In this document: piece by piece, positions 1 through 8,231 of the stretch | How the letters are laid out: each line of letters starts with the position of its first letter | Numbering within the stretch: the first letter of the stretch is position 1 | Source of the DNA: Oscillospiraceae bacterium | GTDB lineage: Bacteria; Bacillota; Clostridia; Oscillospirales; Ruminococcaceae | DNA: 64,000 nucleotides | NCBI GenBank assembly: GCA_031253495.1 | Contig: JAIRWC010000015.1 | Coordinates: 1-64,000 of the forward strand | Reading direction: 5' to 3' | Notes under the pieces: generated by a model | The model's database searches: none | What the model was told of the DNA's origin: nothing | What the model saw: only the letters and a program-made list of their open reading frames with translations | Program-made: the position numbers and the translations under genes

Positions 1-282
1 GGCGCGTTCTGCCCCGCGCCCGGGCTTATGGGGGAGAACCTTGGGATTGGGGGGCAGATTACCCCCGAAGAAATGACGTTGCCCGACGAATACAAAGGAA
101 ACACGCTTATACTAATCAATGCGGGCAATCAGGACGGCGTTGTGGGCGACAACCCGCTTAACTACAGCAACGCTTTTAGGGATAACGGCGTCGAGAACGT
201 CTATTATTCCATTGAAGGCGGGCACGATTTCGGGGTCTGGAAGAACGGGTTGTACTTCTTTGCGAAGAGTGTGTTTGATTGA
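1..282 (+). CDS. C-terminal part of a CE1-type esterase (partial)
   Basis: The reading frame is open from base 1, so only the last 93 codons of a longer gene are present. The motifs GAFCPAPGL near the start and GGHDFGVWKNGLYFF near the end match the end of esterase D/feruloyl esterase-like alpha/beta hydrolases. The His of GGHDF would be the catalytic histidine and the Asp in AGNQDG the acidic triad residue. Such enzymes remove acyl groups from plant polysaccharides or short esters. The nucleophile Ser lies upstream of the window. It is followed by a strong hairpin at 301-333. The family call is by motif only. Confidence 0.65.
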   Translation, partial: GAFCPAPGLMGENLGIGGQITPEEMTLPDEYKGNTLILINAGNQDGVVGDNPLNYSNAFRDNGVENVYYSIEGGHDFGVWKNGLYFFAKSVFD

Positions 283-300
283 GGATTGACTGTAAATATG

Positions 301-333
301 TCGCGGCGGGATAGATTTTCTATCCCGCCGCGA
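301..333. terminator. Convergent intergenic hairpin terminator
   Basis: A perfect 13-bp stem (301-313 with 321-333) closes a 7-base loop and lies between two convergent genes. On the plus strand it is followed by a short T-containing tract (ATAGTTTTC). It probably stops esterase transcripts and may also stop the minus-strand operon. Confidence 0.7.
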
Positions 334-353
334 ATAGTTTTCGAGGAGGTCTT

Positions 354-1652
354 TTATTTCACTTCAATCCCGGTATAATAGTGCTTTAATATTTCGATAT
401 AATCATACCCTTGGCGGTTAGCCAAGATGTTCGCGCCGTTTTGCGAAAGCCCCGCGCCGTGCCCGTAGCCGTAGGTGGTGAACGTGAAAGCGTCGCGGTT
501 TCGGTCGTAAGAGATATCGAAAGCGGCGCTGCGCAGTTCGGACAGCCCCATTATCCGCTCCCTGAAAACGCGCCCCGTGATTTTCACCTCGTTCCCGCCG
601 GACGAATAAGACGTGTTGCCCCCGATTGACATTTCCCCGACATAAACCGTGTCAACCCAGCCCGACACCTTAAACCAGCCCGCCGGGTCGCCCGACAGCT
701 CGATACCCGTTTCTTTCAGCACCTTCAGCATAACCTCGTTCGAGGTGAAAACCTTGGTCAAGCCGTAGTTCGGGTCGTATTCCTCGTCGAAGGCGCATTT
801 TACGCTTTTCAGGTAAGGCAGGTCTTCCCCCCACACGTTAGCCGCGGAAGACGAGTACCCCGCCGACGACGCGGAAAACACCGCCTGTATCAATTCCCCG
901 TTGTAATACGCGCCCTGCCCTGCCACCTCGCCCACGCACTCTTTCACCCTGTCGGAAGCGGTCGGCGCCAGCGTCAGCGACGGCGTGCTGTTCAGCGCGT
1001 TATGCCTTTTGATGTAGGTATAAGCGGCTACGGCTTGCGCCTTAATCGCCTCTTTATTAAACGAGCTGCCGATTTCGTTCTGGACGACCCGCGCCACTAT
1101 GTCGGCGGCGTTCCCCTCGACGACCGCGCCGCCGCTGACGACCCTGAGCGTTTCCGCTGTGGGTTCGGGCGGCGACGTTTCCGGCGGCGGCGTTTCGGTC
1201 GCGGTCGCCGTCGTTTCCGCCGTCGTTTCTTCCGGCGCGGAAGTCGCCGGTTCGTCGGTTTCGCCGATTACGTCAATTTCGCCGCCGGGTTCGTCCGTTT
1301 CGGCGGTTTCGTCGATGACGAAAGTAACGCCGGTTTCGTCCGCTTTTGATATTTCAGGGAGGGTTTCCCCCCCGCCGGGTTCGCCGTTTCGTTCCGGGGG
1401 GCGCGGCAAAACCGGGGCGTTGTAATCGGCAAGCCCCGGCTTTCTTTGGTTGGCGGTATTTATTGTGGTTGCCGGCGCTTCGGGGGGTTCGTCGGGAGCG
1501 TCGGTTTTTACGGGTTCAAAAACGGGTTTCGCTTCTTTCGCGTCCCGCCATGAGGAAACGGGCTCGATTACGCCCACCATCCCGAACAGGAACACGTACA
1601 GCGACAAAATCGACAAGGACATCAAGATTTTCAAAAGCGACGATTTTTCCAT
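354..1652 (-). CDS. SpoIID/LytB-domain protein
   Basis: This 432-residue protein has an N-terminal membrane segment (about residues 8-28), a long Pro/Thr/Glu-rich extracytoplasmic linker (about 35-170) and a C-terminal SpoIID domain. The domain ends in GYGHGAGLSQNGANILA and HYYTGIEV, which is typical of the family. SpoIID is a lytic transglycosylase acting on stem-peptide-free glycan during engulfment. Vegetative paralogues also exist, and the long linker suggests a wall-spanning version. It is the last gene of the sortase operon, nine bases after the third sortase gene, so a role in wall remodelling around sortase-anchored proteins is a reasonable inference. It is not necessarily the sporulation protein itself. 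Confidence 0.85.
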   Translation of the reverse strand: MEKSSLLKILMSLSILSLYVFLFGMVGVIEPVSSWRDAKEAKPVFEPVKTDAPDEPPEAPATTINTANQRKPGLADYNAPVLPRPPERNGEPGGGETLPEISKADETGVTFVIDETAETDEPGGEIDVIGETDEPATSAPEETTAETTATATETPPPETSPPEPTAETLRVVSGGAVVEGNAADIVARVVQNEIGSSFNKEAIKAQAVAAYTYIKRHNALNSTPSLTLAPTASDRVKECVGEVAGQGAYYNGELIQAVFSASSAGYSSSAANVWGEDLPYLKSVKCAFDEEYDPNYGLTKVFTSNEVMLKVLKETGIELSGDPAGWFKVSGWVDTVYVGEMSIGGNTSYSSGGNEVKITGRVFRERIMGLSELRSAAFDISYDRNRDAFTFTTYGYGHGAGLSQNGANILANRQGYDYIEILKHYYTGIEVK

Positions 1653-1661
1653 CCGTTCCCC

Positions 1662-2774
1662 TTATCCCTCTTTTTCGCTCAAATACTCTTTCAAACCCTC
1701 CACCAGTGAAACGTCCCAGTTCCTGCCGGCCCAGCCCTTTCCGCTGTTAAAGACGGTATAATACACGTCGAACATCTTGCGCTTGTATTTGCCGTTCTCG
1801 TCGAACCCCTTGTTGTCGAAGAACCTTTCGGTATCGACGAAAGGCGGTTCCCCCTCGCGGACGCGCCTCGCGACGATTACCAGCCTTAACCCGTCGAACG
1901 CGGAAAAATCACAGGTGGAAAGCGTCAAAAATTCGTCCCCGTATTTAATGTCTGTCCCCGTCTGATAATAGCTCCTGTCAAGACACTCCGTTACGAAGTC
2001 GTAAAACTCGCTTTTAGAGTGGAAATACACATAGTTCCAGTATTTAAAGACCTCGCCGTGATAGTCCTTGGTGTTGGAAAGGAACACCGAGAAAATCTTG
2101 TACGTCCCCTTTTCGTAAAGCGTGTCGAAATTGACGACGGGGTTGTTCTTCAAGAACTCGAATTTGTCGCGATAATTCACCAAAGGCTGGAACAGGTTCT
2201 TGGTTATCAGGTTGTGCCCGTATAAAATCGTGTTGTGCGGGCGGGACGTCGGCGTGAAGACCCCTTCATAATCGGCGAACACCGTGCCGTTTTCCGTCGG
2301 CACCTTCCGGAAGTTGTGGTACAGGTAATACTCGTTGTCGCCGCTTTGCGCGACGGGATAATTGATATACGGGTCGATGGAAACATATCCCACGAAATCG
2401 TTGTTTATTTCATAAAATTCCAAGTATTTTTCGAGAATCTCAACCTCTTTGGTTTCGCCCCCGCCCGATAAGTCGCCGCCCTTGTCGGCGCTGATGGAAA
2501 TCCTTACGCGGTCGTCGAGCGAGTGGTCCACAACCCAGTCGAAAGCCGAGGTTCCCTCCTCTTTGGGTCCGAGATAAAAATTGGCGATAACAAGCACGGA
2601 AACGGCTAACGCAATCAACGACGCGAGAAAAACGATTTTCCGAACGACGTCGGAAACCGTGTCCCCAAACCAAGGCAGCAACCCCGAAACTAAGCTCGCC
2701 GCGAAATTTTCTTTCCTTCTCCCCTTTTTCTTTCTCCCGTAGGTGTATTTCCTGCGTATGTCAAGTTCGGGCAT
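1662..2774 (-). CDS. Class B sortase (third of three)
   Basis: This 370-residue membrane-anchored transpeptidase has a basic N-terminus, a transmembrane helix at about 47-68 and a C-terminal sortase B domain. The catalytic residues are visible: His187 in LYGHN, Cys288 in TLSTC and Arg297 nine residues later. Sortases cut a C-terminal sorting signal and join the protein to the cell wall or to a pilin. The start is an ATG behind AGAGGAGGGG. It is one of three consecutive paralogues that diverge strongly outside the core. No substrate with a clear sorting signal is seen in the window. Confidence 0.9.
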   Translation of the reverse strand: MPELDIRRKYTYGRKKKGRRKENFAASLVSGLLPWFGDTVSDVVRKIVFLASLIALAVSVLVIANFYLGPKEEGTSAFDWVVDHSLDDRVRISISADKGGDLSGGGETKEVEILEKYLEFYEINNDFVGYVSIDPYINYPVAQSGDNEYYLYHNFRKVPTENGTVFADYEGVFTPTSRPHNTILYGHNLITKNLFQPLVNYRDKFEFLKNNPVVNFDTLYEKGTYKIFSVFLSNTKDYHGEVFKYWNYVYFHSKSEFYDFVTECLDRSYYQTGTDIKYGDEFLTLSTCDFSAFDGLRLVIVARRVREGEPPFVDTERFFDNKGFDENGKYKRKMFDVYYTVFNSGKGWAGRNWDVSLVEGLKEYLSEKEG

Positions 2775-2817
2775 ATCAACCCCTCCTCTAACGTGAAGTC
2801 TTCGGGTCCGCGCCGTT

Positions 2818-4149
2818 TCACCCCGCCGGCTTCACCCACGGATTGTCTTCCGGCGAGTGTGTTTTAAGGAACTCGTCCATCCCTTTCACGAGCGAAACGT
2901 CCCAGCTCCTGTCGTCTTGCGTCCAAGGCACGCCGCCCATAACACTGTAAAAATAGTCGAAATATTTGGGCCTTAAATTCCTCGAAGCGGCGTCGGTGTC
3001 CACGTTCTCATCCTCGCCCTCGCGCACCCGTCTCGCGAACAGCGCGAACCGCGTGTCAATATTGTTGCCTAACGGATAATAGCAGGTCGAGAGCGTTAAA
3101 ATCTCGTCCCCGTATTCGATGTCCACGCCCGTGTGGAAAACGCTCCTGTCCATTATCTCCGATATAAAATAGTAAAAATTGTTCTCGGCGGTCGACCCGG
3201 TCTTTTCGTAAAAATCCCCTTCGGAAAACCTGCGGGCGCGGTAATAGCTGAACACGTCGCCGTGTTCCGTTTTGGTGTTGACGTATATCCCCGCGAAGAT
3301 TTTATAAGTGGACCTTTCGACGCCGTACAGCGTTTCAAACGTAATAGTGGGGTTTTTGACGTAAGCGTCCAACCCGAAATTGGGGGCGTAATAGCGCGCC
3401 GCGTGGGCGAACATCGTGCCGTTCGCCATGTTATGCCCGTAAAGAACCGTGTTGTCGGGGCGGCGCCCCGCTTTAACGGGCAGATACCAACCGTAATCCT
3501 TGAAAATTTCAGGGCGGCGGTAAGGGTTAATCGGTATGTGCCAGTCCGCGAATATCGACCCGGCTTTGTCGTCGCCGCCGTCGAAATCGATTTTCAGGTA
3601 ATAGTCGTTGTCGGCGGCTTGAACGACGGGATAGTCGATAATCGTGTCGCCTAACTTTATCCAGCCCACAAAGTCGTTGTTGCGCTCGTAAAGCTCGCGG
3701 AACTTCGGTGCGATTTCCGCCTCGCCGTCGGTTTCCTCGCCGGCGCGGTTGTCGTCTATGCTTAAAACGTCGCCCCTGCTTTTTATTTCCTTTAACTCGT
3801 CGTCCAATCGGCGCCGGGCGGTCGAATGACCGGCGTCGGCGATAATAATCGCGCAACAAACCAAAGCCGCCGCCAGCGACGCCAAAAACACGAATTTGCG
3901 TATGATTTCGTTTTTCGCGTCGCCCTTAAGCGGAACGAACGCCTTTAAAAAACCCTCGATTTTTTTGTCTTTGATTGTGTCCCCTTTTAACACGGAACCG
4001 TTCACGACATACGGGGTTTCCGTCTTCTTCCCGTCTTTTTTTTCGTCCGCGGCGCCGCTCCCCGCTTCGATTTCGTTCAAGATGTCGTCCAAAGTGAACG
4101 AGGTCTCTTCGGTTTCTTCGGGTTTGCCGTTTTCTTCAAAGCCGTCCAT
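2818..4149 (-). CDS. Class B sortase (second of three)
   Basis: At 443 residues this is the longest of the three sortases. It has an acidic, charged cytoplasmic N-terminus of about 85 residues, a membrane helix near 90-108 and the sortase B domain. Catalytic residues are His239 (LYGHN), Cys356 (TLSTC) and Arg367 (DTR). There are insertions between strands relative to its neighbours, for example after FADWHI. It lies 33 bases after the first sortase gene and 43 before the third, with an ATG start after GAAAGGCG. The tandem arrangement suggests either distinct substrates or successive steps of one assembly. Confidence 0.9.
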   Translation of the reverse strand: MDGFEENGKPEETEETSFTLDDILNEIEAGSGAADEKKDGKKTETPYVVNGSVLKGDTIKDKKIEGFLKAFVPLKGDAKNEIIRKFVFLASLAAALVCCAIIIADAGHSTARRRLDDELKEIKSRGDVLSIDDNRAGEETDGEAEIAPKFRELYERNNDFVGWIKLGDTIIDYPVVQAADNDYYLKIDFDGGDDKAGSIFADWHIPINPYRRPEIFKDYGWYLPVKAGRRPDNTVLYGHNMANGTMFAHAARYYAPNFGLDAYVKNPTITFETLYGVERSTYKIFAGIYVNTKTEHGDVFSYYRARRFSEGDFYEKTGSTAENNFYYFISEIMDRSVFHTGVDIEYGDEILTLSTCYYPLGNNIDTRFALFARRVREGEDENVDTDAASRNLRPKYFDYFYSVMGGVPWTQDDRSWDVSLVKGMDEFLKTHSPEDNPWVKPAG

Positions 4150-4182
4150 ATATCACATCGCCTTTCTTCCCGCTTACCGCGG

Positions 4183-5271
4183 TCATCCGCCGTAGCCTTT
4201 GAGATAAGCCGCGGCGTCCCAAACCCTGCCGTTCCAGTTTGAGCCGTAACGCCGCCTTTGCTCGTCGAAACGAAGTTCTTTATTGTTATAAGACGCCTTT
4301 TTCGTATCGACGTAACCGCTCTCCCCCTCGCGCACTTTCCGTGCGAAAAGCGCACACCGCGTGTCCACGCCTTCCCCCATCGGATAATAGCAGGTCGAAA
4401 GGGTGAGGATTTTATCCCCGTATTCCAAATCCACGTCGGTAAAAAGCACGCTCCTGTCCATTACGGCGAGTATAAATTCGTTAAATTCTTCTTCGCTGTT
4501 AAAATCGTGCATATTGTTGTAAGGGTAAACCTCCCCGTATTTTTCCTGCGTATTGAACAGCACGCAGGCGAACACCTTCCATTCCGCGTTTTCGTACAGC
4601 GTGTCGAAATTCACGACCGGGTACTTTTCATACCATGACAGGTCGTTTTTCACCGTGTCCATATAGTACCGCGACACTTTGGCGAAATAGTTCCCCGTCA
4701 TGATGTTATGCCCGTACAGCACGGTGTTGTCGGAAATGTCGTACCCGTCGAACTTGTTTTTGTAATCCGCGAAGATGGTGCCGCCCTTGCTGTACTTCCC
4801 CTTGAAGTCGTGGTTAAGGTAATAGCCGTTGTCGCCGGTTTGGCATACGGCGTAATTTATTACGGTGTCGCCAATCCTCACCCAACCGACAAAATCGTTG
4901 TTTTCCTTGTACAGCGCCAAATAGTCCGGCAACGGCTTGGCTTCCGGTTTTGTTATCTTTTGGATATCGGGGTCGTCTTCGTCCACTTGTGCGCCAATTA
5001 TCGAGATAAGCTCCGATTGGGTAAGCCCGGCTTTGTATTCGCTCAGCAAGTCCATCCCCACCGTCGAGCCGAAATATATAAAACACGCCAACGCCGCCGT
5101 GAACACGACCTTGCGAATACCCTCCCTTACGCCGTCCCCCCTCGCGGGGATAAAAACGAACAACACCCTTAAAAAAATATTCCTCTTTTTTTTCGGTGCC
5201 AACGAGGCGCTTACGGTGGATTCGTAAAATACGCCCCTTTTCGCGGGACGGCGGGTGTATGGCAAAGCCAT
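4183..5271 (-). CDS. Class B sortase (first of three)
   Basis: This 362-residue sortase has a transmembrane helix near residues 58-76 and a C-terminal catalytic domain with His188 (LYGHN), Cys294 (TLSTC) and Arg305 (DTR). Its ribosome binding site, GAGGAGG, lies inside the last codons of the upstream pncC gene, so the two genes are translationally close and cotranscribed. The all-intact active sites of the three paralogues argue that each is functional. The substrate is unknown. Confidence 0.9.
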   Translation of the reverse strand: MALPYTRRPAKRGVFYESTVSASLAPKKKRNIFLRVLFVFIPARGDGVREGIRKVVFTAALACFIYFGSTVGMDLLSEYKAGLTQSELISIIGAQVDEDDPDIQKITKPEAKPLPDYLALYKENNDFVGWVRIGDTVINYAVCQTGDNGYYLNHDFKGKYSKGGTIFADYKNKFDGYDISDNTVLYGHNIMTGNYFAKVSRYYMDTVKNDLSWYEKYPVVNFDTLYENAEWKVFACVLFNTQEKYGEVYPYNNMHDFNSEEEFNEFILAVMDRSVLFTDVDLEYGDKILTLSTCYYPMGEGVDTRCALFARKVREGESGYVDTKKASYNNKELRFDEQRRRYGSNWNGRVWDAAAYLKGYGG

Positions 5272-5272
5272 G

Positions 5273-5776
5273 TCAGCTCCTCCTCAAATAATCCCTCAAT
5301 AAAACCAGCGCCTGCCTTACCGTTTCCACGCGGTTAAGACGCCTGTCGCCATAGCTCATGACGAAACGTTTCGCAACGGTTCCGCCGGCAAAAGCCGCCG
5401 CGATATAAACCGTTCCGACGGGCTTTTCCGCGCTCCCTCCGCCGGGACCCGCTATTCCGGTAACGCCGACGCCAATGTCGGAACCGACCTCGCGCCGTAT
5501 TCCGTCCGCCATGGCGCAAGCCGTTTCAAAAGACACGGCGCCGTAAGCGGCGAGAATTCCGCCCGTTACGCCGACGTATTTTTTCTTCACCCAATCGGCG
5601 TAGGCGACCATACCCGCCTCAAAAACCAAGGACGAACCCGGAACCGACGTCAACGCCGCCGCGAGCATCCCCCCCGTGCAGCTTTCCGCGAAAGCCGCGC
5701 GCAACTTTTTCTCCCGCAGCAACAGCGTAACGTCCCGCGCCGCTTCGTCAACGCCGAGAAACATTTCGTCAAACAT
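5273..5776 (-). CDS. pncC: Nicotinamide-nucleotide amidohydrolase (CinA C-terminal domain)
   Basis: A stand-alone CinA C-terminal domain of about 167 residues. Family motifs are AESCTGGML near the N-terminus, VSFETACAMA, and GVTGIAGPGGG followed by KPVGTVYIA. The enzyme deamidates nicotinamide mononucleotide to nicotinate mononucleotide, recycling the by-product of bacterial DNA ligase and other NAD consumers. I place the start at the ATG at 5776; a TTG one codon earlier is also possible. It is the fourth gene from the 3' end of a minus-strand run shared with thiI and the sortases. The full-length CinA N-terminal domain is absent. Confidence 0.88.
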   Translation of the reverse strand: MFDEMFLGVDEAARDVTLLLREKKLRAAFAESCTGGMLAAALTSVPGSSLVFEAGMVAYADWVKKKYVGVTGGILAAYGAVSFETACAMADGIRREVGSDIGVGVTGIAGPGGGSAEKPVGTVYIAAAFAGGTVAKRFVMSYGDRRLNRVETVRQALVLLRDYLRRS

Positions 5777-5846
5777 CAAGAAAACCCTACGGTAAAGAAG
5801 TCATCTGACGCGCCGTAAAAGTTTCAGACTTTTCCCGAAAATCGCG

Positions 5847-7007
5847 CTAAAAATCCTTTACCGTCCTTTCGTTTACCGCCTTTTCGATTAACGCGCCGTA
5901 ACCGAACGCCGCCTCGATTTTTTCGGCGTCGCTTACGCGCGGCTTCGTTTTCGGGCGTTTCGGGGCGAATATGGTGCAGCAGTCCTCATAAGGCAGTGAG
6001 GACGTTTCAAACGTGCCGATTTTCCGCGCCAAATCCACGATTTCAATTTTATCCATGCCGATTAACGGCCGGAAAACGGGAAATTCCGCCGCCTTATCCG
6101 TGCAGGCAATCGCGCTTAAGGTCTGGCTCGCCACCTGACCGAGGCTTTCGCCGGTTATTATCGCGCCGCAACCGTATTCCGCGCACAGGGCGTTCGCCGC
6201 CCGCATCATAAGCCGCCTTAGGATGACGGTTAAATATTCCTCGGGGCAGCGCTTTTTCGCGCTCTCTTGGATTTCGGTAAAATTAACGCATATAAACCTT
6301 ACCCCCACGCAGTATTCCGTGAGTTTCCCGGCGAGCGCCTCCGCTTTCATAAGCGCGCGTTCCGAGGTGTACGGGGGGCTTTGGAAATGCAAGGCGTTAA
6401 TCTTCACGCCGCGCTTCGCCGACATATAACCCGCCACGGGGCTGTCAATCCCACCCGAAAGCAACAACAGCGCGCTTCCGGAGCTTCCGACCGGAATACC
6501 GCCGGCGCCCTTTAACCGTTCGGGATTGAGATAAGCGCCGTCGTCCCGTATTTCAAGCAGCACCGTCGCGTCGGGTTCGCGCACGTCGACCTTTAAGCGC
6601 GGGTAGGCTTTCAGGATTTCGCCGCCGAGTTCCCTTTGGATATCGGGGGACGTCATGGGAAACCGCTTATCCGAACGCTTCGCCTCGACCTTGAAGGTTG
6701 CGGCGCGTCTCAAAGAATTTTCCAAATACGGTATGCCTTCTTTCACTATAACGGAAAAATCCTTGGGTAACTTCACGCATCTTTGAACCGCGCCCAACCC
6801 GAACACCTTTGTCAAACGGTCGACGGCCCCGTCCAAGTCGGCGGCGCCGAGCGGGGTTATGTACAGCGTGGACTGCATCCGCGAATATCCGAATTCGCCC
6901 AGCCCCCGCAGACTTTTCTTAATGTTTTTGACGAGGATTTCCTCAAAGACGCGTTTGTTCAAGCCTTTGAGGGCGATTTCCCCGTATTTCGCCATAATCA
7001 GTTCCAT
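5847..7007 (-). CDS. thiI: tRNA 4-thiouridine sulfurtransferase
   Basis: ThiI makes 4-thiouridine at position 8 of tRNA and can supply sulfur for thiamine. The protein starts MELIMAKYGEIALKG, the standard NFLD/THUMP beginning. It then has a THUMP region to about residue 160, the PP-loop SGGIDSPVAG for ATP, and the thiouridylase core with a cysteine in the ITGESLGQVASQT region context and EDCCTIF. There is no C-terminal rhodanese domain, as in many Firmicutes. A TTG at 7028 would add seven residues, but the ATG fits the family better. It directly follows a cysteine desulfurase gene, the expected sulfur donor. Confidence 0.92.
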   Translation of the reverse strand: MELIMAKYGEIALKGLNKRVFEEILVKNIKKSLRGLGEFGYSRMQSTLYITPLGAADLDGAVDRLTKVFGLGAVQRCVKLPKDFSVIVKEGIPYLENSLRRAATFKVEAKRSDKRFPMTSPDIQRELGGEILKAYPRLKVDVREPDATVLLEIRDDGAYLNPERLKGAGGIPVGSSGSALLLLSGGIDSPVAGYMSAKRGVKINALHFQSPPYTSERALMKAEALAGKLTEYCVGVRFICVNFTEIQESAKKRCPEEYLTVILRRLMMRAANALCAEYGCGAIITGESLGQVASQTLSAIACTDKAAEFPVFRPLIGMDKIEIVDLARKIGTFETSSLPYEDCCTIFAPKRPKTKPRVSDAEKIEAAFGYGALIEKAVNERTVKDF

Positions 7008-7017
7008 ATCCGCCCCG

Positions 7018-8079
7018 TCATGTCCCAAATCTTTTTACGCCCGCCTCAAGCGCCTCGAGGAACGCGTCTACCTCGCCCGCGACGTTCTGCCAACCGAAGC
7101 TGACGCGAACGGCGGAGTCTATATCCCTGCCGCTCACCCCGAAAGCGGGGAGGATTTTGCTCCTTTTGCCCCTCGAGCAGGCGGAGCCCCCGGAAACGTA
7201 TATGTCCCTTTCCGCCAAAAAGCGCAGCATGACCTCGCTTTTCACGCCGCACGAAAAATTAAGGATGTTGTCGATATTGTTATAGCTGTTGATTTTCATG
7301 CCGCCAAGCCGGTTTAAGCCGTCTTTAAGCCGTTTTTGCAGCTTTGCGCCGAGCGGCTCCGCCGCTTCGGCCGCTTTGGCGAACGCCGCGATTAAGGCGG
7401 TCGGTTCCGTCCCGGGGCGCAAGCCTTTCTGCTGCCCCCCGCCGAAAATTTGGGGAATTACGCGGACGCCCCTTTTTATGAACAATCCGCCCACGCCCGC
7501 CACGCCGCCGATTTTATGCGCGGAAACGCTGATTAAATCGCCGTCGAGCGGCGTCTTTAAAAAACCCTGCGCCCCGTCCGTGTGAATAACGCAATCGGGG
7601 AAACGCCCTTTAATCTCTTTATAAAGGCGTTCGACGCCGACGATAAACCCCGTTTCCGAACAAACCGCCGTTACGCTGACTAAAACCGTGTTTTCGTCGA
7701 CAAAATCCGCTATGTTATCCTTGGGGGACACACGGACGACGTCAAAACCGGACCCGAGGGCGCCGATAACCCCGCTTACGCCGGGATGCTCGAACGCCGT
7801 GGTTATTATTTTATTTCCCCCCCGTTTTTTGACCGAACCCATGACGGCGAGGTTGTTGCTTTCGGTCGCGCCCGACGTGAATATTAAATCCCCGCCTTTC
7901 GGCATAAGCGACAGTAAAGTTTCCCGCGACGACGCGATTATCTTTTCGGCTTCGATACCGCCTTTGTGGAGCGCGTTCGGGTTTGCGTAGCTTTCGCTCA
8001 AAACCGCGTTCATCGCGGAGACGGCTTCGGGGCGCGGCTTCGTCGACGCCGCGTTGTCAAAATAAATCATGCCTTTCAT
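7018..8079 (-). CDS. Cysteine desulfurase (NifS/IscS-like)
   Basis: This PLP-dependent enzyme takes sulfur from cysteine and hands it as persulfide to acceptors, here probably ThiI, which follows with a small gap. The signature FDNAASTKP opens the protein. VIHTDGAQ and SVSAHKIGG contain the PLP aspartate and Schiff-base lysine. SGGSACSRGKRS carries the persulfide-forming cysteine. An upstream reading-frame extension to 8184 lacks family similarity. I choose the ATG at 8079, which has GGGATG upstream and gives about 353 residues; the ATG at 8070 is also possible. It may supply sulfur only for tRNA rather than for Fe-S clusters. Confidence 0.88.
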   Translation of the reverse strand: MKGMIYFDNAASTKPRPEAVSAMNAVLSESYANPNALHKGGIEAEKIIASSRETLLSLMPKGGDLIFTSGATESNNLAVMGSVKKRGGNKIITTAFEHPGVSGVIGALGSGFDVVRVSPKDNIADFVDENTVLVSVTAVCSETGFIVGVERLYKEIKGRFPDCVIHTDGAQGFLKTPLDGDLISVSAHKIGGVAGVGGLFIKRGVRVIPQIFGGGQQKGLRPGTEPTALIAAFAKAAEAAEPLGAKLQKRLKDGLNRLGGMKINSYNNIDNILNFSCGVKSEVMLRFLAERDIYVSGGSACSRGKRSKILPAFGVSGRDIDSAVRVSFGWQNVAGEVDAFLEALEAGVKRFGT

Positions 8080-8110
8080 TATAACATCCCGATTTAAAAA
8101 AATAAAGCGT

Positions 8111-8140
8111 TTTATAAAAAAATCTTGCCGGGACCGACAA
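8111..8140 (-). promoter_or_regulatory. Possible promoter for the desulfurase-thiI-sortase run
   Basis: Read on the minus strand: TTGTCG, an 18-base spacer, then TATAAA, about 30 bases before the chosen ATG. The match is moderate, but it is the only candidate in the divergent region facing this way. Confidence 0.35.
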
Positions 8141-8171
8141 AACGTTAAAATAATAACGAGGCTGAAATCCC

Positions 8172-8200
8172 TTGACTTATTCATGTTTTTAAGTTATTAT
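8172..8200 (+). promoter_or_regulatory. Sigma-A promoter of the rnf operon
   Basis: TTGACT (8172-8177), a 17-base spacer and TATTAT (8195-8200). The predicted transcript start is near 8207, about 25 bases before the rnfC ATG, which has AAGGGG as its ribosome binding site. Confidence 0.75.
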
Positions 8201-8231
8201 TGTCTTATGTAAATTTAAGTAAGGGGTAGTT

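Noticed and set aside
1002-1425. Plus-strand Arg/Ala-rich and Val/Ser-rich open frames
   Set aside because: They mirror the low-complexity linker of the SpoIID-like gene on the other strand and have no ribosome binding site or family similarity.
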